From assembly GCF_002160525.1 (NCBI RefSeq), contig NZ_NFKT01000003.1:124001-188000 (forward strand): a stretch of DNA of 64,000 nt. The letters run 5' to 3'. This document shows positions 40,980 through 50,271 of the stretch, piece after piece. Position numbers and translations under genes: made by a program. The notes beneath the pieces are model-generated. The model was given only the letters and a program-made list of their open reading frames with translations. It was not told where the DNA came from and ran no database searches. The stretch's first letter is position 1, and each line of letters opens with the position of its first letter. The DNA comes from Lachnoclostridium sp. An169. GTDB taxonomy: Bacteria; Bacillota; Clostridia; Lachnospirales; Lachnospiraceae.

Positions 40980-43298
40980 AGATCGCGTATGGAAATTCCC
41001 GTATGGAGAAGAGATGGAAGAATAATGAGATCTCCTGGGATGACTTCTGCAAAAGGGTCAGCACCACGCAGACCACCACGGAAACAGTGGAGGAATACAG
41101 GAAGATGACAAAGCCGCAGCAGGACGCTGTCAAGGATGTGGGCGGCTTTGTGGGCGGGCATCTGCGGGGCGGCAGGAGAAAGACTGGGACGGTTCTGTGC
41201 CGGTCTATGCTGACGCTGGATATGGACCATGGCACGCCGGATATCCTGGATGAGCTTTCCCTGTTCAATTCCCATGAGATGTGTGTCTACTCTACGCACA
41301 AGCATACGCCGGAGGCGCCGCGGCTGCGGCTGATCTTCCCGCTGAAACGGGATGTGTCCGAGGAGGAATATCCGGCCCTTGCCCGCAAGGTGGCGCAGGA
41401 GATCGGAATGAATCTGTTTGATGATACCACATACCAGCCGCACCGGCTTATGTACTGGCCGTCTACTTCCTCAAACGGGGAGTATGTGTTCCGGGTCATG
41501 GACGGCGATCTCCTGGATCCGGATGCTTACCTGGGGCTTTATGATGACTGGCGGGACGTTTCCACCTGGCCGGTATCGTCCAGGGAATCGGAAGCGGTGG
41601 AGAAGTCTGCGAAACAGCAGGCGGACCCGCTGGCAAAGACCGGCGTGGTGGGGGCTTTCTGCCGTGCTTATCCGATCCGGGAAGCGATTGAAAAGTTCCT
41701 GCCGGATGTTTACGCGCCGTCGGCAATGGAAGGGAGATATGACTATATCCCCGCAGACAGTTCCGCCGGCGTCATCATCATTGATGAGAAGTTTGCCTAC
41801 AGCTTCCACGCGACGGATCCGGCCTGCGGGCAGCTGCTGAACGCTTTTGACGCGGTGAGGGTGCATAAGTTCCCGGATGATGACCCGAAAAAGTCCTATA
41901 ATGCAATGGCCGAATTCGCCGTGGCGGATGAGCGGGTGAAACTCCGTATCTTTGAGGAAAAGCGGCAGGCGGCAGCGGAGGATTTTGATGAAGCGGATCC
42001 GGACGCGTGGAAGAAGCAGCTTCAGTATGAAAAGAAGAGTATGGAACTTAAGAATAACCTGCATAACCTTATGCTGATCCTGGAGAATGATGAGAACCTG
42101 AAGGGGATTGTGTTCAACCAGCTGGCGGACGGTATGGAGATCCGGGGAAACGTTCCCTGGCCGCATCCGGCCAAGTTCTGGCGTGACGCGGATGACGCCC
42201 AGCTGATCTGCTATGTGGACGCGGCATACGGGACATTTTCTGCCAGGAATTATGATATCGCCGTTACGAAGGCTGTGGATGACCGGTCCTACCATCCGAT
42301 CCGGGAGTTCTTTGAGACGCTTCCTGCTTGGGACGGGGTAGAGCGGGCGGATACGCTGCTGATCGATTATCTTGGGGCGGAGGACACTCCATATGTTCGG
42401 GCAGTTACAAGGAAGGAGCTGTGCGGCTTACTGCCGGGTGTACCATCCGGGAATCAAGTTTGACAGCATGATTGTTCTGAACGGGGATCAGGGGATCGGG
42501 AAGAGTACGCTGATCGCGAAGCTGGGCGGCGAATGGTACTCGGACAGCCTGAACCTGTCGGATATGAATGACAAGACGGCGGCGGAGAAGCTGCAGGGGT
42601 ACTGGATCATGGAGATCGGGGAGCTTGCCGGGATGCGGAAAGCGGACCTGGATAAGGTGAAAGCCTTTATTTCCAGGCAGGATGACAAGTACCGGGCAAG
42701 CTTCGGAAGAAGGGTAACGCCCCATCCGAGACAGTGCGTATTTTTTGGCACCACCAACAGCCAGAGCGGGTATCTCAGGGACATTACCGGGAACAGAAGG
42801 TACTGGAATGTGAAGGTGCCGGGAAACGGGAAGTACAAGCCCTGGGATATGGATGAGGATACGGTGAAGCAGATTTGGGCGGAGGTCATGGTATATGCCA
42901 AAGCCGGGGAGAAGCTGTATCTTTCACCGGAACTGGAAGACTATGCCAAAGAAGAGCAGCGGGCGGCGATGGAACGGGATGACCGGGAAGGGCTGGTGCA
43001 GGAATACCTGGATATGCTCCTGCCCGATAACTGGGATTCGATGGATGTCTATAAGCGGCGTGATTATGTCCGGGACGCGGATGACCCGATGCGGCTGGAC
43101 GGCAGCGTCCGCCGGATGGAGGTTTCCAACATGGAAATCTGGTGCGAATGCTTCGGAAAGCCGAAAGAGGATATGAAGCCATCGGACAGCTATTCCATTG
43201 CGGCCATCATGGAGAGAATGGACGGGTGGAGCAGGACCGGGAAGGCAAGAGTCCTGCCAATCTACGGCAAGCAGAGGATATACAGACGGAACGGGTAA
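40976..43298 (+). pseudogene. VapE-type primase/helicase, split by a 2-base frameshift near 42423
   Basis: Two adjacent frames together make one virulence-associated-E protein of about 770 residues. The first (from ATG 40976) has a primase-like N-terminus (LTLDMDHGTPDI, DDTTYQPHRLMYWPS) and the start of the helicase region, ending ...VRAVTRKELC. The second frame resumes AAYCRVYHPGIKFDSM, Walker A LNGDQGIGKSTLI, IMEIGELAGM, FFGTTNSQSGYLRD and the C-terminus, ending at 43298. At 42421-42426 the sequence reads as if a GC pair were lost from the expected TGCGCGGCT. No slippery site is evident. Either the phage lost replication initiation or this is a sequencing error. Confidence 0.85.
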
Positions 43299-43468
43299 GA
43301 CAATGGAACAGCGGATGGGAACGGAACCGATGCTTGTTCTGTTCCTAACGGCTGTTCCTGGAAAAAGCCTGATTTTACGGGCGGTTTTGAGGTGAAAAAG
43401 AACGGGAGAACATCTATTTCTTTATAGCACAAATAAATGGTGTTTTTTATAGAAATAAGGTGCGTACA

Positions 43469-43486
43469 GCGCGTATATATACGCGC
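43469..43486. repeat. 18-base perfect palindrome
   Basis: GCGCG-TATATATA-CGCGC is a perfect 18-base palindrome in the gap between the primase and VRR-NUC genes, flanked by AT-rich DNA upstream. Candidate operator or origin-associated site. Confidence 0.6.
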
Positions 43487-43529
43487 GTAAGGGATTTTGG
43501 GTTCTGCTGTTCTGGAAATAGGAGGCTGT

Positions 43530-43811
43530 ATGAGAGAGAAAACAGTGGAGCAGAAACTGGTAAAAGCGGTGAAGGCGGCAGGCGGGATCTGTCCCAAGTG
43601 GACAGCGCCTGGATTTGATGGCCTGCCGGATCGGATCGTTCTTTTACCGGGCGGGAGGATGGGCTTTGTGGAAGTAAAGGCTCCGGGGAAGAAAGCAAGG
43701 CTATTGCAGGAGTCAAGACATGAGCTGCTGCGGTCTTTGGGGTACCGGGTGTATGTGCTGGATGACCCGGGGCAGATTGGAGGGATCATTGATGAAATAC
43801 GAACCGCATGA
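43530..43811 (+). CDS. VRR-NUC domain nuclease
   Basis: A 93-residue stand-alone VRR-NUC (PD-(D/E)XK) protein. Active-site pattern: GFDGLPDRIVLLPGGRMGFV followed by EVKAPGKKA, giving D...ExK, then a conserved Arg/Tyr C-terminus. It probably resolves branched DNA. The ATG follows GGAGG. It overlaps the helicase gene by 20 bases, a pairing common in phages of Firmicutes. Confidence 0.9.
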   Translation: MREKTVEQKLVKAVKAAGGICPKWTAPGFDGLPDRIVLLPGGRMGFVEVKAPGKKARLLQESRHELLRSLGYRVYVLDDPGQIGGIIDEIRTA

Positions 43812-45168
43812 TTACCAGGTTTACGCATCGGAATATATCAAAGAGCATGACGCGGCGGCGGTATTTTTGGAATGCGGGCTTGGAAAGACTTCCATTACGC
43901 TGACAGCGATCTGTGATCTGATGTTTGACAGCTTTGAGATCCATAAAGTGCTTATTATCGGCCCGATCAGAGTCGTAACCATGAGCTGGCCGGATGAGAT
44001 TAAAAAGTGGGACCATACATCGGATTTTCGATACAGCGTGGCGGTGGGAACAGAGACTGAGCGGATGACGGCATTGGAAGCAAAGGCGGATATTTACCTG
44101 ATCAACCGTGAGAACGTCCAGTGGCTGGTGGAAAAGAGCGGCCTGCCGTTTGATTATGACATGGTAGTTGTGGATGAATTGTCATCTTTTAAGAACTGGC
44201 AGGCAAAACGCTTTAAGGCATTGATGAAGGTGCGGCCGAAAGTGAAACGGATCGTGGGCTTGACCGGAACGCCTTCTTCCAACGGCCTGATGGACCTGTT
44301 TGCGGAATATAAGCTTTTGGATATGGGGCAGAGACTGGGAAGGTTTATCGGACAGTACCGGAACCGGTATTTCGTGCCGGATAAGACGAATGGGCATGTC
44401 GTATACAGCTATAAACTCCTTCCGGGAGCGGAAGAAGCGATCTATGACAGGATTTCTGATATCACGATCTCCATGAAATCAGCTGACCACCTGAAGATGC
44501 CGGAACTGGTGAATTCCAGATATATGGTACGTCTGGATGAACCGGAACTTGTAAAATATGAGCGGATGAAGCGGGATCTTCTTTTAAAGCTGCCGGACGG
44601 GGAAGTGACAGCCGCGAACGCAGCAGCGCTGTCCGGGAAGCTGTCCCAGATGGCAAACGGAGCGGTATATTCTGATGATGGCACTTATGAAACGATCCAT
44701 GACCGAAAGCTGGATGCCCTGGAGGATATCATTGAGGCGGCGAACGGAAAGCCGGTCCTTGCGGCCTATTGGTACCAGCATGACCTGGAACGGATACAGG
44801 AAAGGCTTTCCGGACTTAAGATCGGCTGCGCCAGACTGGATAAAGAGCGGAATATCCGGCAGTGGAATGAGGGGGAAGTCCCTGTGGGGCTGATCCATCC
44901 GGCATCCGCCGGACACGGCCTGAACCTTCAGAGCGGCGGGAATATCCTGGTGTGGTTCGGGCTTACATGGAGCCTGGAACTGTACCAGCAGACGGTGGCG
45001 AGGCTTTGGCGGCAGGGACAGAAGGAGACGGTGTCCGTGATCCACATCCTTGCGGCGAAGACGATTGATGAGCAGATCATGCATGCGCTGGAAACAAAAG
45101 ACCATACACAGAGTGCATTGATCGATGCTGTGAGAGCGGAGGTGATGGCAGGTGGCAGCAGTCAATAA
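43792..45168 (+). CDS. Phage SNF2-type DEAD/DEAH helicase
   Basis: A 458-residue superfamily 2 helicase. Motif I is FLECGLGKTSITL near residue 25, motif II is VVVDELSSFKN (DELS in place of DEAH), motif III is GLTGTPSSNGLMDL, and motifs V/VI are SAGHGLNLQSGGN and QQTVARLWRQGQ. The ATG is preceded by GGAGGG. It forms a replication/recombination pair with the overlapping VRR-NUC gene. Confidence 0.9.
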   Translation: MKYEPHDYQVYASEYIKEHDAAAVFLECGLGKTSITLTAICDLMFDSFEIHKVLIIGPIRVVTMSWPDEIKKWDHTSDFRYSVAVGTETERMTALEAKADIYLINRENVQWLVEKSGLPFDYDMVVVDELSSFKNWQAKRFKALMKVRPKVKRIVGLTGTPSSNGLMDLFAEYKLLDMGQRLGRFIGQYRNRYFVPDKTNGHVVYSYKLLPGAEEAIYDRISDITISMKSADHLKMPELVNSRYMVRLDEPELVKYERMKRDLLLKLPDGEVTAANAAALSGKLSQMANGAVYSDDGTYETIHDRKLDALEDIIEAANGKPVLAAYWYQHDLERIQERLSGLKIGCARLDKERNIRQWNEGEVPVGLIHPASAGHGLNLQSGGNILVWFGLTWSLELYQQTVARLWRQGQKETVSVIHILAAKTIDEQIMHALETKDHTQSALIDAVRAEVMAGGSSQ

Positions 45169-45397
45169 GCAGACAGGGAATGCTTATGAGAATCTTGCGA
45201 ACGCGATCATTGTGCAGGCGGCAGAGGATTACAGAGCAGCGCTGAAGAAAATAAAAGCGCACCCTAAAAACAAGGATGTCATAAATGAAGCTTTGCGGAT
45301 TGAGCGCTTTTTCCGTTCCGGCTGGTATCAGTCACTGACTTCCGTGGATGGAGAATGTTTGATCCGCAGACTTCAGGCGGAGATAAGATCATCATAG
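45152..45397 (+). CDS. Small phage protein
   Basis: An 81-residue protein starting at GTG 45152 with GGAGGTGATG upstream, overlapping the helicase by 17 bases. It contains YRAALKKIKAHPKNKDVINE and ends RLQAEIRSS. No recognised domain; position after the helicase is typical for a small accessory gene of phage replication modules. Confidence 0.65.
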   Translation: MAAVNKQTGNAYENLANAIIVQAAEDYRAALKKIKAHPKNKDVINEALRIERFFRSGWYQSLTSVDGECLIRRLQAEIRSS

Positions 45398-45455
45398 TCA
45401 ATCAAGGGAGGCAATCCGAGGGGAACTATTTACAGATTTCAATCGGAGGTGGCTT

Positions 45456-45887
45456 ATGAACAGAAAGCAGCAGGAAGCAAAGAAGTATTTATCCCAGGCA
45501 TTCGGGCTGAACCAGCGGATCGAAAGCAAGCTGAATCAGATTGAGGAACTTCATAATCTGGCGGCCAAGGTTACAGCGGCTTATTCAGATATGCCGAAGA
45601 GTCCGAACAGGGATGGTTCCAGAATGGAAGATACCGTCTGCAGGATCATAGACCTGGAATCAGAAATCAACCAGGATATGCTTCGGCTTGTGGAATTGAA
45701 GAAGGGAATTGTCCGCAGAATAAAAGCTGTGGACAATTCGGAACTACAGGTGGTATTGGAACTGCGGTATCTGTCCTATATGAGATGGGAAGAAATCGCG
45801 ATTGAGCTTGGCTATGGCATTGATAATGTATTCCGGCTTCACAGGAAAGCCCTTGCGGAAATCAAAATTCCTGAAACAATACAGTAA
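45456..45887 (+). CDS. DUF1492 sigma-like factor (late gene activator candidate)
   Basis: A 143-residue protein of the DUF1492 family: N-terminal coiled coil (residues about 1-45, 60-90) and a C-terminal sigma region 4-like helix-turn-helix (LQVVLELRYLSYMRWEEIAI, ELGYGIDNVFRLHRKALAEI). Related ArpU/RinA-like proteins switch on late phage genes. It is the last gene before a terminator and the packaging genes, exactly where a late activator is expected. AATCGGAGGTGG precedes the ATG. Confidence 0.82.
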   Translation: MNRKQQEAKKYLSQAFGLNQRIESKLNQIEELHNLAAKVTAAYSDMPKSPNRDGSRMEDTVCRIIDLESEINQDMLRLVELKKGIVRRIKAVDNSELQVVLELRYLSYMRWEEIAIELGYGIDNVFRLHRKALAEIKIPETIQ

Positions 45888-45948
45888 AATCAAGTACATT
45901 ACAGTATGCCTTTGTGATATTGTTAAGATGCGGAAAATAAAATGAGAG

Positions 45949-45982
45949 AGCCTTGAGGAAGCGATTCCCCAGGGCTTTCTTT
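45949..45982 (+). terminator. Terminator between replication and packaging modules
   Basis: A 12-bp stem with one mismatch and one G-U pair (45949-45960 with 45965-45976) closes a GCGA tetraloop; TTTCTTTA follows. It separates the early/middle genes from the HNH-terminase genes. Confidence 0.65.
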
Positions 45983-46004
45983 ATGCCCGAAGGAGGTGGG
46001 AGTA

Positions 46005-46364
46005 TTGCCGAGAAAACCGAAACGGCCATGTTCCTGGCCGGGATGCCCGAACCTGACGGAGGGAAGGTTTTGTGAGGAACACCAGAAAGAAGAGAACCGC
46101 TGCTACGAGAAGTACGGCAGGGATCCTGCTGTACGCCGCAGATATGGACGGGCATGGAAACGGATCCGCGATAAGTACGCGTCGGAGCATCCGCTGTGTG
46201 AGCAGTGCCTGAAGGAAGGGCGGTATGTGAAGACCGAGGAGATCCACCATAAGCTGCCGCTGTCTCAGGGCGGCACCCATGAGCGGAGCAACCTGATCGC
46301 CCTGTGCCGGTCCTGCCATGCGAAGATCCATGCGGAGAACGGAGACCGCTGGCATAACCGGTGA
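46005..46364 (+). CDS. HNH endonuclease (packaging-associated)
   Basis: A 119-residue HNH nuclease starting at TTG 46005, seven bases after AGGAGGTG. An N-terminal zinc motif (CSWPGCPNLTEGRFCEEH) precedes the HNH core (HPLCEQCLKEGRYVKTEEIH, HKLPLSQGGTHERSNLIALC, CRSCHAKIH). In HK97-like cos phages this enzyme lies just before the terminase genes and helps terminase cut cos. Its position here is canonical. Confidence 0.92.
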   Translation: MPRKPKRPCSWPGCPNLTEGRFCEEHQKEENRCYEKYGRDPAVRRRYGRAWKRIRDKYASEHPLCEQCLKEGRYVKTEEIHHKLPLSQGGTHERSNLIALCRSCHAKIHAENGDRWHNR

Positions 46365-46492
46365 AATTTCAGCCGAGGAGGGGCGGTCAAAATCTCTGTA
46401 CCCTTTCTTCCGGGGAACGGTGCGGGGGTGTCGCGTACAAAAAATGGAAATCAAAGGGGGTATTGCCCCCGGAAAGGAAAGAGGTGAAGGTC
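46365..46492 (+). other. Candidate cos site region
   Basis: The 128 bases between HNH and small terminase are non-coding and G/C-skewed, with GGGGCGGTC, a CCGGGGAACGGTGCGGGGG stretch around 46412-46430, GTCGCG, an A run, and an inverted repeat GGGGG-TATTG-CCCCC. Cohesive-end sites of HNH-encoding phages are usually found in exactly this gap. The cut position cannot be given. Confidence 0.45.
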
Positions 46493-47035
46493 ATGGCCAG
46501 GGATGGTACCGGCCGGGGCGGCGCAAGAGTCGGCGCCGGAAGGAAAAAGAAAGCGCTGACCGACCGGATCAGCGACGGCGGCACGGCAATGGTCCTGGAT
46601 CTGCCGGAGCCTTCGGAGATGTCTGGGGAAGAAATGCCGCCGGTGAAGGATTACCTGAAAGCGAAACAGAAAAGCGGAAAAAGTTTCTGCGCAGCAGAGG
46701 TGTATGAAGAGACTTGGAAATGGCTGAGGGAGCGGGGATGTGACCGGCTGGTCAATATCCAGCTGGTGGAGCAGTATGCGGTGTCCGTATCCCGGTGGAT
46801 CCAGTGCGAGGAATGTATTTCGGAGTATGGCTTCCTTGCCAAACATCCCACCACAGGGAACGCCATCGCTTCCCCGTATGTTTCCATGTCCCAGCAGTAT
46901 ATGAAACAGGTCAACCAGATCTGGTATCAGATCTACCAGGTGGTGAAGGAAAACTGTTCGGTGGAGTGGCAGGGGTCTACGCCCCAGGATGATGTGATGG
47001 AGCGGCTGCTCCGGGCAAGAAATGGAGGAATGTGA
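46493..47035 (+). CDS. terS: Terminase small subunit, P27 family
   Basis: A 180-residue DNA-recognition subunit of the packaging motor. It begins MARDGTGRGGARVGAGRKKK, a glycine/arginine-rich start common in P27-type proteins, with GAAAGAGGTGAAGG upstream; the frame is open further 5' but lacks a start site. The central part (YEETWKWLRERGCDRLVNIQ, YAVSVSRWIQCEECISEYGF) and the C-terminal YMKQVNQIWYQIYQVVKENC are typical. It probably binds the adjacent cos region and hands DNA to TerL. Confidence 0.88.
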   Translation: MARDGTGRGGARVGAGRKKKALTDRISDGGTAMVLDLPEPSEMSGEEMPPVKDYLKAKQKSGKSFCAAEVYEETWKWLRERGCDRLVNIQLVEQYAVSVSRWIQCEECISEYGFLAKHPTTGNAIASPYVSMSQQYMKQVNQIWYQIYQVVKENCSVEWQGSTPQDDVMERLLRARNGGM

Positions 47036-47036
47036 G

Positions 47037-47546
47037 ATGGAACATAAAATGCGGATGGTAGAGACCGCGAAGCTGGTGCCGTATATCAACAACGCAAGGA
47101 CCCATTCCCCGGCGCAGATCGCGAAGCTGCGGGCATCGATCCGGGAATTCGGGTTCCTTAATCCGGTAATCATTGATGGGGACTGCGGAATTATCGCAGG
47201 GCATGGGCGTGTGCTGGCCGCACAGGAGGAAGGGATGGAAAAAGTTCCCTGTGTGCTGGCAGACCATCTGAGCGAAGCCCAGAAGAAAGCGTATATCCTG
47301 GCGGACAACCGTATGGCTATGGATGCCGGATGGGACGAGGAACTTCTGAGGATCGAGATTGAAAGCCTGCAGGGAGAGGACTTTGACGTATCCCTGACCG
47401 GCTTCCGCGAGGATGAGGTGACAGACCTGTTCGCAGTTCGGGAGGATCCGGACGATACGGGAAGCAATAAGGAGTATGACGAGGGGGAGTTTGGAGATGA
47501 GGAATTCGCACACGAATGTCCGAGATGCGGCTTTAAATTCAACTGA
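47037..47546 (+). CDS. ParB/sulfiredoxin-fold phage protein
   Basis: A 169-residue protein with a ParB N-terminal-type fold (KLVPYINNARTHSPAQIAKL, FGFLNPVIIDG, GIIAGHGRVLAAQEEG) and a C-terminal zinc motif (CPRCGFKF). It lacks the DNA-binding half of true ParB. In related phages the same domain is fused to a DNA methylase; here the next gene is a methylase and overlaps it by 50 bases, so they probably work together. Start: ATG eight bases after GGAGG. Confidence 0.8.
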   Translation: MEHKMRMVETAKLVPYINNARTHSPAQIAKLRASIREFGFLNPVIIDGDCGIIAGHGRVLAAQEEGMEKVPCVLADHLSEAQKKAYILADNRMAMDAGWDEELLRIEIESLQGEDFDVSLTGFREDEVTDLFAVREDPDDTGSNKEYDEGEFGDEEFAHECPRCGFKFN

Positions 47547-48573
47547 CCACAGGTTCCCATGGAAATGGCGGCTGGATGACCTGAAGGACGTTCCAAAGAA
47601 CGGAAGGACGGTATTCAGCTGTTTTTCCTGCGGCGGAGGCTCTTCCATGGGATATAAGCTTGCCGGGTATACGGTGCTGGGGAACTGCGAGATTGACCCG
47701 GAGATGATGAAGCTGTACAGACGGAACCATCATCCGAAATATCCGTATCTGATGGATATCCGGGAATTCAATCAGCTGCAGGTCTACCCGGAGGAATTAA
47801 GACATCTGGATATCCTGGACGGGTCGCCGCCCTGTTCCGTATTTTCCACTGCCGGGGACAGGGAGAAGGCATGGGGAAAGGAAAAGGCATTCCGGGAAGG
47901 GCAGAAGAAACAGCGGCTGGATGATCTGTTCCTGCATTTCATCCGGACAGCGGAGATTTTAAAGCCTAAGGCAGTGATCGCGGAAAATGTTTCCGGCCTG
48001 CTGAAAGGCAACGCCAGGGGCTATGTGAATGAACTGCTGAAAGCCTTTAAAGCGGCGGGCTATGTGACACAGATCTTCCTGCTGGACGCCCATACCATGG
48101 GGGTTCCGCAGAGGAGGAGACGTGTCTTTTTTATTGCCCATCGCAATGACCTGGACCTGCCGAAGCTGAAGCTGGATTTCCATGAGAAGCCGATCCGCTT
48201 CGGAGAAGTGCGGAGCGAACATGGGATTCCCTACCAGAAAGCGCTAATGACGGAGCTGGTGGCGAAAAGGAAGAAAGGGGATACCTGTTTCGCAGATATT
48301 TCCCTTAGGGAACGCGGAAAACTGTCCATGTTCAACAATGCTATTGTGGAAGACAGCCGGGTAGCGCCGACCAATACCGCCTGCGCGATTGTAACCAGGT
48401 TCTGTGACGGGGAAAAGTATTCCGTCCATGATTATGTGGCAACTCAGACGTTTCCGGAAGACTATGATTTCATGGATCAGGAAGTCAATTATGTCTGCGG
48501 GATGAGTGTGCCGCCGGTAATGATGGCGAACATTGCCAGTGAGGTGTACAGGCAGTGGCTGAAATACGTGTAA
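47497..48573 (+). CDS. Phage DNA (cytosine-5-)-methyltransferase
   Basis: A 358-residue C5 methylase. Motif I: TVFSCFSCGGGSSMGYKLAG; motif IV with catalytic Cys: LDGSPPCSVFSTAG; motif VI: AENVSG; motif VIII: GVPQRRRRVFFIAH; motif X near the C-terminus: PPVMMANIASEVY. It starts at ATG 47497 within the preceding gene. It is distinct from the Dcm of the defence island and probably modifies phage DNA to evade host restriction. It has no adjacent nuclease partner. Confidence 0.9.
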   Translation: MRNSHTNVRDAALNSTDHRFPWKWRLDDLKDVPKNGRTVFSCFSCGGGSSMGYKLAGYTVLGNCEIDPEMMKLYRRNHHPKYPYLMDIREFNQLQVYPEELRHLDILDGSPPCSVFSTAGDREKAWGKEKAFREGQKKQRLDDLFLHFIRTAEILKPKAVIAENVSGLLKGNARGYVNELLKAFKAAGYVTQIFLLDAHTMGVPQRRRRVFFIAHRNDLDLPKLKLDFHEKPIRFGEVRSEHGIPYQKALMTELVAKRKKGDTCFADISLRERGKLSMFNNAIVEDSRVAPTNTACAIVTRFCDGEKYSVHDYVATQTFPEDYDFMDQEVNYVCGMSVPPVMMANIASEVYRQWLKYV

Positions 48574-48586
48574 GGAGTTGGTTTAT

Positions 48587-50194
48587 ATGGGAATGCGGAA
48601 ACTGAAAAAATATAAGCCGACGGAATTTAAGGCGAAGGACAGCCAATACTGCAAAGAAGCAGCAGACTTCGCGGTGGCTTTCATTGAGAGTCTGTGCCAT
48701 ACCAAGGGGACTTGGGCGGGAAAGCCATTTGAGCTGATTGACTGGCAGGAGCAGATCATCCGGGACCTGTTCGGGATCCTGAAGCCAAATGGATATCGGC
48801 AGTTTAATACCGCATACATTGAGATCCCCAAGAAACAGGGCAAATCTGAACTGGCTGCGGCGGTAGCCCTTCTGCTCTGCTGCGGCGATGGGGAGGAACG
48901 CGCGGAAGTGTATGGCTGTGCCGCTGACAGACAGCAGGCCTCCATTGTTTTTGAGGTGGCGGCGGATATGGTGCGGATGTGCCCGGCGCTGAACCGGCGG
49001 GTAAAGATCCTGGCTTCCCAGAAACGGATTATCTATCAGCCGACCAACAGTTTTTATCAGGTGCTGTCTGCGGAGGCCTACAGCAAGCATGGGTTTAATA
49101 TTCATGGAGTTGTCTTTGATGAGCTGCATACCCAGACGAACCGGAAGCTGTTCGATGTTATGACAAAGGGTTCCGGCGATGCCAGGATGCAGCCTCTGTA
49201 TTTCCTGATCACTACAGCAGGGACGGATACCAACTCTATCTGTTATGAGACGCATCAGAAGGCGAAGGACATTCTGGAAGGCCGGAAGATCGACCCGACC
49301 TTTTATCCGGTGATCTATGGGGCGGATGAGGGTGACGACTGGACTGACCCGAAGGTCTGGAAGAAGGCGAATCCGTCTCTGGACATCACGGTGGGGATGG
49401 ACAAGGTGAAAGCGGCCTGCGAGTCGGCGAAGCAGAATCCGGGGGAAGAGAATTCCTTCCGGCAGCTGAGGCTGAACCAGTGGGTGAAGCAGGCGGTGCG
49501 CTGGATGCCGATGGAGAAATGGGATCAATGCGCTTTTGCTGTGAACGAAGAGGAACTGGAAGGGCGCGTCTGCTACGGCGGCCTGGATCTTTCCTCCACC
49601 ACGGACATCACGGCATTTGTCCTGGTATTCCCGCCCCTGGATGAGGAAGATAAGTTCCAGCTGCTCCCGTATTTCTGGATTCCGGAAGAGACGCTGGACT
49701 TGCGGGTGCGCAGGGACCATGTTCCGTATGATGTGTGGGAACGGCAGGGCTTCCTGCAGACCACGGAGGGGAATGTGGTGCATTACGGATATATTGAGAA
49801 ATTCATTGAGCGTCTGGGGGAACGGTTCAACATCCGGGAGATTGCTTTTGACCGGTGGGGCGCCGTGCAGATGGTCCAGAACCTGGAAGGCATGGGATTC
49901 ACGGTGGTTCCCTTCGGTCAGGGATTTAAGGACATGTCGCCGCCTACCAAGGAGCTGATGAAGCTGACATTGGAGCAGAGAATCGCCCACGGCGGGCATC
50001 CGGTGCTGCGGTGGATGATGGACAACATCTTCATCCGTACCGATCCGGCGGGGAATATCAAGGCGGATAAGGAGAAGTCCACGGAGAAGATCGATGGAGC
50101 GATTGCGGCGATCATGGGGCTGGACCGGGCAATCCGGTGCGGGAATGATACCAGGGCATCGGTTTATGACAGCCGGGGAATTTTGTTCATATAG
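48587..50194 (+). CDS. terL: Terminase large subunit
   Basis: A 535-residue packaging ATPase-nuclease (Terminase_1/HK97-like). Walker A-like PKKQGKSELAAAV near residue 85, Walker B region GVVFDELHTQ, and the RNase H-like nuclease with GLDLSSTTDITAF and a later Asp (IDGAIAAIMGLDRAI). The ATG follows AAGGAG by nine bases. Order TerS-ParB-Dcm-TerL-portal is usual apart from the regulator inserted after it. Confidence 0.93.
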   Translation: MGMRKLKKYKPTEFKAKDSQYCKEAADFAVAFIESLCHTKGTWAGKPFELIDWQEQIIRDLFGILKPNGYRQFNTAYIEIPKKQGKSELAAAVALLLCCGDGEERAEVYGCAADRQQASIVFEVAADMVRMCPALNRRVKILASQKRIIYQPTNSFYQVLSAEAYSKHGFNIHGVVFDELHTQTNRKLFDVMTKGSGDARMQPLYFLITTAGTDTNSICYETHQKAKDILEGRKIDPTFYPVIYGADEGDDWTDPKVWKKANPSLDITVGMDKVKAACESAKQNPGEENSFRQLRLNQWVKQAVRWMPMEKWDQCAFAVNEEELEGRVCYGGLDLSSTTDITAFVLVFPPLDEEDKFQLLPYFWIPEETLDLRVRRDHVPYDVWERQGFLQTTEGNVVHYGYIEKFIERLGERFNIREIAFDRWGAVQMVQNLEGMGFTVVPFGQGFKDMSPPTKELMKLTLEQRIAHGGHPVLRWMMDNIFIRTDPAGNIKADKEKSTEKIDGAIAAIMGLDRAIRCGNDTRASVYDSRGILFI

Positions 50195-50209
50195 TTTATG
50201 AAAAAGGTA

Positions 50210-50240
50210 TTGACCCTGACGTTATGTAATAGTTTATGCT
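50210..50240 (+). promoter_or_regulatory. MerR-type promoter with 19-base spacer
   Basis: TTGACC (50210-50215) and TATGCT (50235-50240) are separated by 19 bases, the long spacer typical of MerR-controlled promoters. The spacer carries a CTGACGTTATGTAATAG-like imperfect dyad as in TipA-class operators. Confidence 0.7.
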
Positions 50241-50271
50241 ATGATTACCACAGGAGAAAGAGGTGATCAGG

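Noticed and set aside
42372..42470. Programmed frameshift in the primase gene
   Set aside because: No slippery heptamer or stimulatory structure is seen, and joining the domains needs two bases restored rather than a -1 slip on a repeat; mutation or sequencing error is simpler.
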